A DNA stretch of 64,000 bases from Pseudogymnoascus destructans (lineage: Eukaryota > Ascomycota > Leotiomycetes > Thelebolales > Thelebolaceae): positions 459,501 through 523,500 of the forward strand of contig NW_020167543.1 in the NCBI RefSeq assembly GCF_001641265.1, written 5' to 3'. This document shows, piece after piece, positions 45,701 to 54,847 of the stretch. How positions within the stretch are numbered: the first letter of the stretch is position 1; every line of letters begins with the position of its first letter. The notes under the pieces were generated by a model, which made no database searches, was not told where the DNA came from, and worked only from the letters and a program-made list of their open reading frames with translations. Made by a program: the position numbers and the translations under genes.

Positions 45701-46290
45701 TTTTTGATGTATTCTAGAACCCATTGACCATGGATTACTGGAGTGTAACAGAATGGTTTTCCTCCGTATGTAAGACCTTCTGCGGCTGTGTTCCAATGGA
45801 CCCCTTTTTGGATGAAGCGTTTTAATGAGGCAACTGAGGTATGGAATGAGGACACAAGAGCTGTTTCTTGAAGGGTTATAGATCGTACGGACTTCGTGTC
45901 TTTTCCAACCTGGACATTTATGTCTACAGATCCAAATCCTTCAATTCTCACCCTCTGGTCTCCTGCTAAGAGGTACTTGTCCTCTTCACATTCCTTTAGG
46001 TTGTAGAACCTCGTACGGTCATTGCAGACATGAATCGTAGCTCCTGAATCAAGGATCATGCTCCTTGCAAGCTCGTAGGTTGAAAGGGTAAGGCCTTGTG
46101 TAACTTGGAAGGCTGTAGCGAAGGAAACAGGTAGATCTTGGTTCGTACGGAGTTGTCCTCTGTTCGCCTTGTCCCTATCCACTTCTCTTTGAATGCAGTA
46201 TTGTAATCCTGGCCTTTCACTTATATATGCATCAACTTTAGCTTCAATGTCTCGGTTTGGCCTCCATGATTTTGTACGCTTCGATTTCAT
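42763..46290 (-). CDS. Pol of copia copy 2 (protease, integrase, RT, RNase H)
   Basis: 1175 residues in one frame. Protease MILDSGATIHVCND (about 46060); integrase zinc region HNCMGHLNQNAIRKL with CEVCRLTH (about 45480-45590) and core FHFQCDFCRMNHVY; RT WVFTYKFDDNGYLMKYKARLV (about 44100) and FFYVDDICILSHP (about 43710); RNase H CSSDASYADCESTRKS (about 43200). The order PR-IN-RT-RH defines Ty1/copia. Compared with copy 1 the C-terminus shifts frame after EMPAD near 42820 by loss of one base, replacing about 25 residues. The pol phase is open upstream of its first ATG into gag, so the true start is by frameshift from gag. Confidence 0.92.
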   Translation of the reverse strand: MKSKRTKSWRPNRDIEAKVDAYISERPGLQYCIQREVDRDKANRGQLRTNQDLPVSFATAFQVTQGLTLSTYELARSMILDSGATIHVCNDRTRFYNLKECEEDKYLLAGDQRVRIEGFGSVDINVQVGKDTKSVRSITLQETALVSSFHTSVASLKRFIQKGVHWNTAAEGLTYGGKPFCYTPVIHGQWVLEYIKNENSISPHTALLTTEEDQHVVLASYGPRKDLTGTAKEWHNCMGHLNQNAIRKLQEKTQGVLVTNQDSYDTNCEVCRLTHATKNISRRTTPRSKIPYEKVHLNLIQMPEAYDGSTQVLHFQCDFCRMNHVYTIKDKTQETVLQTIKDFVSYVWRRWGYVIKIFFLDGERTLGKEWDNWVKDEGYEIQITPRYTAEPNGKIERSGRTIITRSRALKEAGNLPQGIWPEIFRTAGYLVNRSPSAVIDYETPYGLLLQSLPSHLQKPELTKPLLSHIRAYGCRAYALLLNKPKLERIERNAQVGYLVGYNSTNIYRIWIPQLKRVIATRDVTFDESKVYDPSYEVPILEIDLQKTVRVIELPDLQGKEGENYEEDERTQEPPQETPIPYESETTEQAPHQEELLQENQPKEQQVQMEETQLHTPEMTPERSEDSVQRHEVYLATIAHPESKISLHQAFIGGTNFQKRKVHRTDLPAAPKYWNQLQNHPHKLGFKAAVEKEITDLRKQDTFTAMQGSTLRSFIIPLMWVFTYKFDDNGYLMKYKARLVVRGDLQRYSIHDETYAATLASKTFRALMPITAYFDLDTEQLDAINAFTNSRIDEEVYVRCADGYEEEGKCWKLNRTLYGLRRSPLLWFRDFSDTLKKLGLVQVPEAQCLFVSSTIIVFFYVDDICILSHPSHKAEATEFRTKLMEAYEFREIGELEWFLGIRIVRDRTQRTLWLCQDSYIDKITTSYVVALLLKPVKTPMINDNLLPFDGQADKQQIHLYQQKVGSANYAAVVTRPDISRTMPKLSEFLVNPGPDHMAAIDRLLLYLKETKHLALQFGPNINEPRFHCSSDASYADCESTRKSTEGYLFTLFGGAIDWCCTKQKTVSTSTTEAELLALSHSAKQLYWWQRFFSTIKLNLNEPYSLNCDNMQTVRLLLKESPKLVTKLKHIDVHSHWLRQEVEHRNLDIKWIATYEMPADALLRPYPIRSTRSSLNI

Positions 46291-47288
46291 GACATATAGG
46301 CAGTCCCTCCATCTATGGATAGTTCCGCAAGGGCAATCTGTTCGGGGTTCTTTCCTCTTTTTGCCACTACTCCAACCGTGTTGGCCTTGTTGAGTAGTAT
46401 TCGTACGGCCTTGTAGTGAAGCTGATGTCTCGTTATCACCTTCTTGTGTTGCAAAGACTCCATGTTCCCCCCGAGACTTCTGGTCATATCTTGCCTGTCT
46501 CTGGTTGATTCGATAGGTCCGTACGACCTCCTCAAACTTATATTCCTTTGTCCCTTTGTTGAGTTTGAAAGGCCTCGAAATTCGCAGGGTCCTATTGCTT
46601 TAAGGAAGTAATATATTGCATCGTGAGGGTCGATAACCTCTGGTGCTCGGAGCGTACGGCCTTGTGTGTAGAGGGTCTCCCATTTTAGGAGCCACTCTTC
46701 AAGGTCTACTCCTCTTTGCATTTTTGATGCTTTTGCCCACTCACTCCTCCATTCCTCAAGCCTAGCTCGTGTAGTTGGTGCAAACTGATCTTTTAGCTTA
46801 ACAAGCATCTTGTACGGAGTATCGCAGTTGTAGGTGTAGGGTAGGAAGTCCCGCTTAATGGTTTCCTGTATCCGAGCGCGTAGCCCCTGAATTGCCTCTT
46901 CCTGTTTTTCCCATATTTTTCGGTCATATTGGAAGTCAGATTGTAGGTTTCGAAGCTCTTCCTTCTGATCATCTGTGAGAGATCCGTATGTAATTGGTAG
47001 GCTTTGTGGTTGGTCTTCAACTGATAGCGTAGGTGTCTGGCTTGCAGTTGCTCTAGTTGACACTCGAGGAGCGGTCTGAGGAGCTACACCACTTTCAGCT
47101 TGAGTTGCACTCCGTACGAACTCTGGAATTGGCCTAACTGGTTGTATAAGGATAGGGGGGTCGTCATTTGATGGATCGATATACCCCCATACTCCTGTCT
47201 TCATTGAAGCGGTCTTTATCGTCTCTAGCCACTCGTCCCAGTCTTTTGGGCTTGTGAGGACCACCCCCACCTTCTGTAGGGCCGCCAT
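46287..47288 (-). CDS. Gag of copia copy 2
   Basis: From ATG 47288 (MAALQKVGVVLTSPKDWDEW) through the UBN2-type gag region (TRARLEEWRSEWAKASKMQRG). After EFRG near 46580 the coding pattern moves to the pol phase (LNKGTKEYKFEEVVRTYR), so the last ~95 residues of this frame are probably not native. In the pol phase a zinc knuckle CPCGTIHRWRDC is readable (about 46310). The frame closes with TGA overlapping the first ATG of the pol frame (ATGA at 46287-46290). Confidence 0.75.
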   Translation of the reverse strand: MAALQKVGVVLTSPKDWDEWLETIKTASMKTGVWGYIDPSNDDPPILIQPVRPIPEFVRSATQAESGVAPQTAPRVSTRATASQTPTLSVEDQPQSLPITYGSLTDDQKEELRNLQSDFQYDRKIWEKQEEAIQGLRARIQETIKRDFLPYTYNCDTPYKMLVKLKDQFAPTTRARLEEWRSEWAKASKMQRGVDLEEWLLKWETLYTQGRTLRAPEVIDPHDAIYYFLKAIGPCEFRGLSNSTKGQRNISLRRSYGPIESTRDRQDMTRSLGGNMESLQHKKVITRHQLHYKAVRILLNKANTVGVVAKRGKNPEQIALAELSIDGGTAYMS

Positions 47289-47381
47289 TATGATGGTTAT
47301 TGGCTCCTAGGAGGGGATCGGGGTCCGTACGATGTGTATTGACCTTCAAAAAGCGTCTTGGAGTTGCTCCGGGCTCATAAC

Positions 47382-47472
47382 TGTTGAGTAATATGTGTGT
47401 GTATTCCTGTCTATCTATTGCTGCCTGAAATTGCGGGGAAGTGGTGCTGAGATCATGTGACATATTACAACA
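47382..47472 (-). repeat. 5' LTR of copia copy 2 (91 bp)
   Basis: Identical to 40971-41061. Ends TGTTG ... CAACA; the GGGGG duplication follows on the plus strand. Confidence 0.95.
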
Positions 47473-47479
47473 GGGGGTG

Positions 47480-47580
47480 TGTTGTAATAGTCACATGATC
47501 TCACGTGATCTCCATACGGATTATCCGTAAAGCCAAGTATAGGTTAGATAGTCAGGAATACATACATTTATTACTCAACA
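47480..47580 (+). repeat. 3' LTR of copia copy 1 (101 bp)
   Basis: TGTTGTAATAGTCACATGATC ... ATTACTCAACA. Its first ~20 and last ~40 bases match the LTRs of copy 2 while the middle differs. It lies in the plus orientation, as copy 1 does, directly after the interrupted polypurine tract. Confidence 0.85.
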
Positions 47581-50445
47581 GATTCTGTGTGTTCTATCGA
47601 AGGTTTATCAAGAACTATTCAAACATCATGAAACCACTCGTCAACTTAACGAAAAAAGACCATGTCTTCGAATGGACAGAAGCATGTCAGGAAGCATTCA
47701 CACTTCTGAAAAAGACTGTACACAAAAGCCCCAGTCTTACGACATTTCGATAGAGAGAAGACAGCCTATGTTGAAGCTGATGCCTCAGATTTTATTTCCG
47801 GGGTACTGTCACAGAAAGATGACAAGGGAATCCTACATCCAGTTGCATTCTTCTTGAAAAAGATGGCACCTGCAGAATGCAATTACGAAATCTATGACAA
47901 GGAGTTACTCGCCATCATCAGATGCTTCGAAGCATGGAGACCAGAAGTCGAGGGCACAGCAATGCCAGTCCAAGTTTTGTCAGATCACAAGAATCTTGAA
48001 TACTTCAGGACAACAAAGAAGCTTACTCGAAGGCAAGCTCGATGGGCTGAGTTTCTGTCAAGGTTTAACTTTCAAATTATATATCGACCTGGGAAACAGA
48101 ACGGAAAAGCAGATGCATTAACTCAAAGACCAGGAGATAGACCAGAAGGGAACGAAGAAGATGACTGCCAAAAACAACAACTTCAAACCCTGCTACCACT
48201 CAAGAGACTCCATCCAGACCTCCAAGAGATAAGGAAATTCGAAGATGCTAAGGTGAATCAAGACATCCAACTCGCGCCAGTCCAGCTACAGGAAGGAAGT
48301 ATTCTAGACAAAATCCAAACTGCACAACTTCAAGACAGCTTATGCAAAGACACTATTCAGAAGCTTCAGAATGGAGAACAAAACAGTCCAGACATAGCTC
48401 TAGCATATTGCGAGGTGAAGGAAGGGCTCTTTATTATCATAATAGAGTCTGGGTTCCAGAAAGTGCTCATGTCGAACTCTTACAAGAAATTCATGACCAA
48501 CCAGCAATGGGACACCCTGGCATTGGGAAGATGATTTGGGTCATCAAAAGACAGTATTACTGGCCCCGGATGGATAAGACAATTATACAATACATCAAGA
48601 ACTGCCATAGCTGCAAAAGATCAAAACCCACAAGAGATGCTTATAATGGACTTCTTCAACCAATCCCTGTTGGCAGCCAGCCATGGCAGGACATATCACT
48701 CGACTTTATTACAGGATTGCCATTGTGTGAAGAAAACAATGCTATCCTTGTCATAGCATGCCGACTTACAAAAGAACGCCATTTTATCCCATGCTTTGCA
48801 GGCCAAGAAGGCACAACTGCAGAAGCAACAGCACAGCTACTCCTTCGACATGTATGGAAACACCATGGTTTACCAAATTCCATCATCTCAGACAGAGGCC
48901 CCCAGTTCGTGGCTGCAGTGTGGAAAATCCTCTGCAAAGTTTGGAAAGTTATAACAAAATTGTCTACTGCCTTCCACCCAGAAACGGATGGGCAAACTGA
49001 GAGGTTCAATGCAGAACTTAAATGATATTTACGAGCTCATGTTAACTATCTCCAAGACAACTTGGTCGAATATCTTTGCATGGCAGAATTTGCAGGAAAT
49101 GCTCTACCTTCAGACTCTACAAAAATCTGCCCATTCTTTGCAAATAAGGGCTTCCAGCCAAGAATGAGTTTTGATATTAAGAACAGCGAGTTCCAAATAG
49201 CGCCACAGGAACACAAGGATATGATATAAAGCATGAAAGATATTTGGGAGTTTCTGCAAGACCAAATCGCACTCTTGCAAACTCGCATGGAGACATTCGC
49301 AAATCAACGCAGGAAAGCTGCACCAAGATATCAGGTTGGAGATCAAGTATGGCTATCTACACGAAATATCAGGACTCAGAGGCCATCGAAGAAACTTGAT
49401 CACAAGCAAGTTGGTCCGTATAAGATTCTCGAACGAATCGATTAGAGCTACCACCAAGTGTAATGGTGGGTGCACCAGATGTGAGAATCTAGCCACCCAA
49501 GGAAGGCATGAATTTACTAAGACAACACACTGTCTTAGAAAACAGAGCCAAAGGGTCGTAGCTTAGACTATTCCACAACGCAGCAATCAGGTGTGTGATG
49601 TAGTGAAGTGGTTCAGACAAGTTGCAACAAATGTTGAGTCTGGGAACTCAGGGGTAAGTCAGAGGTTAACACCTCACTGACTTTTCAGAAACAAGGAGTA
49701 ACAAGATGAATGCTTGGAAGCTTGGAAAAGACATGGAAGTATGTGATAGTCGATTTACTGTATTGTCTGCTTGCCCTTTCTTAAGGAAAGGGCAATCCTA
49801 TTTATGCTAAAGGAGTGTAGTTCTCTCATATTCCAAGACTTTCCATGACTTACCAGGCTTTGTAACTGTAGTCGACGTAAGAGAATCCCATAGAACCATC
49901 TCTTAGGTTCGTAGCCTATAGGAAGTAAAAGGAGGTCCAAGGTCAGAGTACCCCTATAGACAAATTATGTCATAGACAAATTATGTCATAGACAAATTAT
50001 GTCATAACTTAACCAATCTTGTGGGTAACTAAAGAGCGATGACATGTAATGAATCATAGAGGTTCGTAGCTATCGTTCATGCTCCTAGGCCTCTAGTTGG
50101 TAGAGATATGTCATGTGGTAGTATGAGTGATGTCATGTAATGAATCATAGAGGGTTGTAGAGATATGCTATGTGGTAATATCGGCCCAGTAACTAAGGAG
50201 CGATGACGTGTAATGAATCATAGATGGTTGTAGCAATCGTTGAGTAGTATTGCTCTTGTTGTTGGTGTGATAAGCCAAAATATGTATAGTGACTTGTAGG
50301 TTTGAGGAGGAGATTTCCAAGTTTGCTCTTGAGTTTGATAGCAAACTGAGTGCAACGAATGTCAGTATGACACCAAGCATGAAGATACATCCTGTCTTTC
50401 ACAGCAACCTCTTACGCTTGACTCAGATGATGCTTTACAGCGACT
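47581..50445 (+). pseudogene. Ty3-type element 3 pol remnant (RT end, RNase H, integrase), broken
   Basis: Starts at the edge of the copia LTR with the RT thumb (FYRRFIKNYSNIMKPLVNL). RNase H follows (ECNYEIYDKELLAII, LSDHKNLEYF, about 47870-48010), then integrase with zinc region HGHP-like MGHPGIGK ... CHSCKRSKPTRD (about 48510-48630) and core DFITGLP with IISDRGPQFVAAV and FHPETDGQTERF. The GPY/F-like HKQVGPYKILERI lies near 49400. A solo LTR (49459-50372) interrupts it, and SMKIHPVFHSNLLR resumes at 50377. Stops and shifts near 47750, 48532, 49023 and 49443 make it dead. It is not the continuation of element 1, which already has its own RT thumb. Confidence 0.85.
49459..50372. mobile_element. 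Solo LTR (914 bp) inside element 3
   Basis: TGTAATGGTGGG ... GTCAGTATGACA, flanked by CCAAG at 49454-49458 and 50373-50377. It contains three tandem atagacaaattatgtc units (49956-50003). Positions 49878-50372 match 1-510 of the window, and its last ~115 bases match 52917-53032, so three copies of the family are present. Confidence 0.88.
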
Positions 50446-52915
50446 CGACAGAGTGTGCAAGGTCTGTAGTCAGGGAGTGGACCCGGGTGATCTGATACTT
50501 TGGCCGAAAAATGAAGACAACGTCCAACTCCTTGCAGATGACGTAAACAGCATCATCCGCTGGGGCGCCCAGAATAAGGTCGCTTTCGCCCCAGAGAAGC
50601 TCGAGATGATCCACCTCACAAAGAAGAACAGCCTAGCCGCCCCCCCCCTGCCGAGTTAACAACGAGCTTACCATACACCCCATCTTATCTGCCACCAAAG
50701 AGGGGGACCAACCAGCACTTCGTTGGCTCGTAGTGTGGTTTGACCGCAAACTAACCTTTAGACCACGTCGCGGAACGTGCAGCAAAAGTACGGCAAGCCG
50801 CCCGGCACATCTGCAGTCTCGCCCGGACGTCAGACGGCCCGCCCGCCTCAGCACTCCGGAAAGCAGTCATCACCTGCATCCTCCCCTCTATCCTGTATGG
50901 TACAGAAGCGTGGTATGCAGGCCAACACAAGCCAGCAAGGCCACTGCACAGCAACAGGACAACCACAGTCAGCGCGTGACTCGGATGGCACGTCGACCTA
51001 GTCGAGAAGACTATCACCCTAGCTGCAAGAGGTGTCCTCCCCATCTGGCGAACCACACCAACTATAACCCTCTTCCATGATGCCAGCCTACCCTCCGGGA
51101 TGGCAGCACTTGAGGACGCCAAACTCCGTTTTGCGACGCGACTCCAAACCGTAGAGGCCTGCCACCCCCTCATCTGGTGCATCCAGCCACCATACATCAT
51201 CAGGGGCAGAGGCGCTGGGACCTGACAGTGCCCAAGGACTAAGATACAGCAGCTCGGCACAATCATCCCCCCCATCCCACGGCCGACACTAAGGCCCCCA
51301 CACTTCACCATCGGGTGCCGCACCAGCCCAACAGGCGGTCTCGACAAGACCACCGCCTCCAACCAATTCAAACGATGGTGGGCAGCCCTACCATACACGG
51401 ACGTCACCATCTTCTCAGACGGGTCGGAGCAACAGCACTCGGGAGCCCTACGCCATCTACCAGAATGGCCACCAGATTGCCTCGGGACACGGGGCCATCA
51501 ACCCCCTCTCGCACGTCTTCGATGCGAAAGCGATAGGGGCCTGGAAAGCCCTACAACACACGCTCCGCCTCCCTCCAGACATCAGCCAGCGCCGCCTCTA
51601 GCTGTGCATAGACAGCACCTCCGTCATCTGGTGCCTTAGAGGCGACACCCCCTACTCATCCCAATGGGCTTTCATAGCCTGCCAGGAGGTGATGCAATGT
51701 TTCGACATCGGGATCAGATGGTCACCCGGCCACACCGGAATACAGGGCAACGAAGCAGCAGACAAACTCGCAGACCTCGGTATCCAGGACACCTGTGACA
51801 CAGGCCAGGCCTCTCAGCCGACGGCCAGCGGCATCCGCTCTGTCTACTGAGACCTCCGGAGGAATGCACAGCAGGCCTGGTGGACACAGTGCAGCACTAA
51901 GCTCTCCACCTGGTACGGCAAATGGAACCTCAGCTACCAAGTGAAGCTGCTCCCAGAGCTCGACCTCACCCGGACGACGCTACACAGGCTCCTAGCGATA
52001 CGCTCCTCCCACGGAGACTTTTCCTGGTACCACACCAAGTTCGCACACAAGGACGCCCAACTCCTCTGCTCTTTCGGTAGACCTAAGACCCCTGACCACA
52101 TCATACACTGCCGAAAAACCACCAACCCATTCCAATTCGCCACTGGCCACAGCGACCAGAAGCCCGACCAAACACCCCGGCCGCTGGCATCGAGTATCTC
52201 ACGCGCCTCATGGCTAAACCAGCTGACTTCACCACTTTCCTCCAGGCCACAGAGTTCTACACCACGATATGCCCCCGCTAACGGCTACTCTAGACCGGCA
52301 TACTTTTCCCCAGGTCTAAATCTTTTCCCAGGCCCGGCTGGGGAAATCAGAATAATGAGGCCACGCAGGACTAGAACAAAGGACCTAGCCCTAGGCGTGG
52401 CTCCTGTGGCGCGCTGCTGTGGGAGGTCGAGAGGTGTGTCCTGCCGCCGTGCTATGGGGTCATAGTTTGGTTGCAGGTTAGTGGAATGGGGGCTGGCAGG
52501 AGTTGGGGTGTTTTAGAGAGGGGTTATTGTGCTGGACCCCTCCAGCCCGGCTGCATGCGCATGCTAGTGCGATATCCTCAGGGATTGTGTCACGTTAGAG
52601 CGCTGTCGTGGTTCTGGGTATTCCCTGGGTCGGGCCTGGGAAATCACTTACCAGCTGCACGTCCACCCCTGAACCACCAGGGCCATCCGTAGAGGAACCA
52701 CCCCCTCTAACAAATACCTGACGCCATCCCAACAGGCGGGGAAGGCACTCAGACATCTGGCAATAAGTCTATGCGCACACGCACGAAATGCCATCTAAGG
52801 TCATACTATGTACATAAACCCCTAGCATAGCACGTCCCCATACCCTTCGGGAGGTTTTACAGGGTGGCGGGCTTTGCCCGCCACCTGCTGGGCATAAATA
52901 AATAGCATCATCATA
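50446..52915 (+). pseudogene. Tad-type LINE remnant (RT end and RNase H), 5'-truncated
   Basis: The RT end reads DLILWPKNEDNVQLLADDV and IIRWGAQNKVAFAPEKLEMI (about 50480-50620), a fungal non-LTR pattern. Broken frames follow. An RNase H-like stretch (TIFSDGSEQQHSGA, about 51410; WSPGHTGIQGNEAADKLADL, about 51720) and a terminal CCHC-like region (LLCSFGRPKTPDHIIHC, about 52064) complete the usual Tad order. The 3' end carries a perfect hairpin gtggcgggctttgcccgccac (52863-52883) and ends in simple ATC/ATAA repeats. It lies in a copy of the 914-bp LTR family. Many stops; no endonuclease. Confidence 0.75.
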
Positions 52916-52916
52916 A

Positions 52917-53032
52917 TCATTGGTGTGATAAGCCAAAATATGTATAGTGACTTGTAGGTTTGAGAAGGAGATTTCTAAGTTTGCTCTTGAGTTTGATAGC
53001 AAACTGAGTGCAACAAATGTCAGTATGACACA
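52917..53032 (-). mobile_element. LTR fragment (116 bp)
   Basis: Matches 50263-50372 with a few differences. It directly follows the LINE tail, so the LINE probably inserted into a copy of this LTR. Confidence 0.75.
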
Positions 53033-54150
53033 TGGCTAGGTACTTTGCGAGGCTGGAAGAAATGTAGCTGTAGTTGAAGAAGAAGGCTGTGTATCTCTGT
53101 CTTGAACATGCTTTTTCTTATATTGTGCATGTATTGCTGGATGTTGTGTCTTTAAATGCTTCCAAAGATTACTCGTTGTCTGCATCTTTGTAGGTTGTGA
53201 TGGTGTATAATGTGCAATGTGGCTGCAAGCACTTAAATGATATTCTTAAAGGCGCATTATCAAGAATAGTACGAGAGTATAGACCCTTTGCAAAGAGGAT
53301 TGAGTCAGAATCTGGTAACAGTTGGTCTTGAGGCCGTACAGGCATGCGTACAAGTGGTAGGGGCAAGAGAGGCATTCTCATATTCGCACGGGTTGTCTAG
53401 GGGCGGCGGTGATAGCGAAGACTCGCTTATCTTGACGATGGTAAGTATCACAGTAATATTCAAGTCATTGAAAGCTTCACTTTGCCTATGCTATAATTCT
53501 GTCTACGTCCTTACCCCACTCTCTTGGCTGTCTTGGCAACTACTCGAGTACTCCGTAGTACTCGAGTAGTTCAGATTTCTTCGAGTCGAGTAGTACTCGC
53601 AACGAGTAGTACTCGGGCAACACTGGTTGGAATATTACCTTCTAGAAATACTACTAGTATAGGCTTGGCGGTAAAATATCATACTACGAAGCCCTTTCCT
53701 AGCCACATTATTAGCTACGTAAGACAGTGTGGGTTAGTCTAAGACCCTTTTATACGATTAATCCTCTCTAATGGTCACGAAAAAAGGGCCGGCCCCCCTA
53801 AGGTACATAAGATATGTGGTGCGAGCGACGGCTGCCCCGCTCCGACTAAAAACCATCCATCGCGATCTTTTGTGTGCCCTTACGCACGGACCAGCTCGGG
53901 TTCTTGGTAAGAAGATCGACAATGCAAAGAGGTTTCCACCTAACGATATGTGCGATGCCATGTATTCCAGATGTTAGGCATACTCTTCTAAACCTATCTG
54001 TTGTTGGTGCTTTTTGGGTCCTTGCCATTCCCTCCACTCCCGACTGCTTGTCACTCTTTACTCCTCTCATTAGCTCCTTCCGCTTTTGGCCCAGTGCGTC
54101 CGCGCCGAAAATGCAGTATTACAAGCTCCGACTTGGGTGTTTGTTCATCA
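53033..54150. other. Gene-free region
   Basis: No supported gene. 53540-53620 holds a cluster of short inverted and direct copies of actcgagtagt. A GC-rich stretch at 53770-53900 has open frames on both strands without motifs. Confidence 0.45.
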
Positions 54151-54318
54151 TTTTCCCTTTTCCCTTTTCCCTTTTCCCTTTTCCCTTTTCCCTTTTCCCT
54201 TTTCCCTTTTCCCTTTTCCCTTTTCCCTTTTCCCTTTTCCCTTTTCCCTTTTCCCTTTTCCCTTTTCCCTTTTCCCTTTTCCCTTTTCCCTTTTCCCTTT
54301 TCCCTTTTGCCTTTTGCC
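54151..54318. repeat. Heptamer minisatellite TTTTCCC, 22 units
   Basis: 22 exact head-to-tail TTTTCCC units (54151-54304), then two TTTTGCC variants. Open frames read through it (FPFSLFP repeated, or GKGKREK on the other strand), but they are a product of the 7-base repeat. It is not the TTAGGG telomere repeat. Confidence 0.95.
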
Positions 54319-54847
54319 ATGTGAAAGGTGACACCCCAGCACGCGTGGCGTACGCTTGTCTATGCTGCTGTCCGCAACAGGCTTAAAGTTGCTCTCCAAG
54401 TCCCCTATTTACCCTGCTAATGAGCGAAAGCGGACTAGATGCGGAGTGCATATTCAATGGTCTGTTCCTTCTTCCTGGGGAATCGTGATATCACCCCGGA
54501 TTGCTTGTTCCCTCCTACTAGTGGCGTCCTGGGATCACTCAGCACCATCTACCTAGCAGATACTGATTCTGCGCTCGCACATGGATGTCGCTGTGCTTGA
54601 CATGAGCCTCTGTGCATCCTCGGCATCTTGCCAAAATAGCTATTTCCGCCCTGTTTTAAAGATTCACATGCCAGGTAGAATCCCATGCCTGGTCTGGATA
54701 CACCAACAAAGGCACCAACAGGGGATTGCGTCAGGGATTATTGACGGATCTCACTTTCAATGGATTGCTATAAGATCAGCGCTTCCGTCATCACACCCAC
54801 AGTTCTCCAACTTTTAGAGCCCGCACTCGTTGGAAATCGAGGCAACT
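54319..54847. other. Upstream region of the CFEM gene
   Basis: No gene supported. The leader cgttggaaatcgaggcaact precedes tandem ATG codons at 54848 and 54851. Confidence 0.4.

Larger units (their letters stand above)
37440..47330. repeat. Quasi-periodic CGTACG palindromes through the copia copies
   Basis: The hexamer CGTACG, often within CCGTACGG, recurs through both copia copies. In 42583-47330 I count about 22 exact copies where about one is expected by chance. Near matches (GTACGG, CGTACA, ATACGG) fill many gaps. Typical spacing is 115-145 bases, for example 45372, 45499, 45627, 45884, 46012, 46144, 46402, 46520, 46653. It occurs in gag, pol, the antisense genes and non-coding parts. 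Copy 1 has about 14. The neighbouring Ty3 elements and the kinesin gene show only scattered cases. Confidence 0.8.
40971..47472 (-). mobile_element. Ty1/copia copy 2, full length, identical 91-bp LTRs
   Basis: LTRs at 40971-41061 and 47382-47472 are identical over 91 bases (minus strand TGTTGTAATATG ... ACTCAACA). The 5-bp duplication GGGGG lies at 40966-40970 and 47473-47477. Just inside the 5' LTR, gttatgagcccgg (minus strand) is a possible primer site. Order on the minus strand: gag, pol, then a long 3' region (42762-41080) carrying a gene on the opposite strand. Identical LTRs imply a recent insertion; at 91 bp they are very short for this class. Confidence 0.95.
37214..47580 (+). mobile_element. 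Ty1/copia copy 1, 5'-truncated, split by copia copy 2
   Basis: Copia pol starts abruptly at about 37214 inside integrase and runs to 39852. An antisense gene follows (40272-40676), then the polypurine tract (gggatacgtggggggg, to 40970). There copia copy 2 is inserted (40971-47472 plus duplication), and the 3' LTR of copy 1 follows at 47480-47580. The tracts of both copies align (gggatacatggggaggtg in copy 2, complement of 41062-41079), which identifies the 3' LTR as belonging to copy 1. Its gag, protease and 5' LTR are gone. Confidence 0.85.

Noticed and set aside
47581..49446. Continuation of element 1 pol beyond the copia insertion
   Set aside because: It begins with the RT thumb, which element 1 already contains up to 37.2 kb, and the sequences differ. 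They are separate Ty3 elements.
53758..54070. Possible gene near the GC-rich stretch
   Set aside because: Open frames occur on both strands with no recognisable domain or splice support.
54151..54318. Internal telomere repeat
   Set aside because: The unit is TTTTCCC, not the TTAGGG used by most filamentous fungi, and host genes lie on both sides.
54001..54399. Long overlapping open frames on both strands (FPFSLFP and GKGKREK repeats)
   Set aside because: They are the six translations of a perfect 7-base repeat. No start context, intron or conserved part supports a protein.
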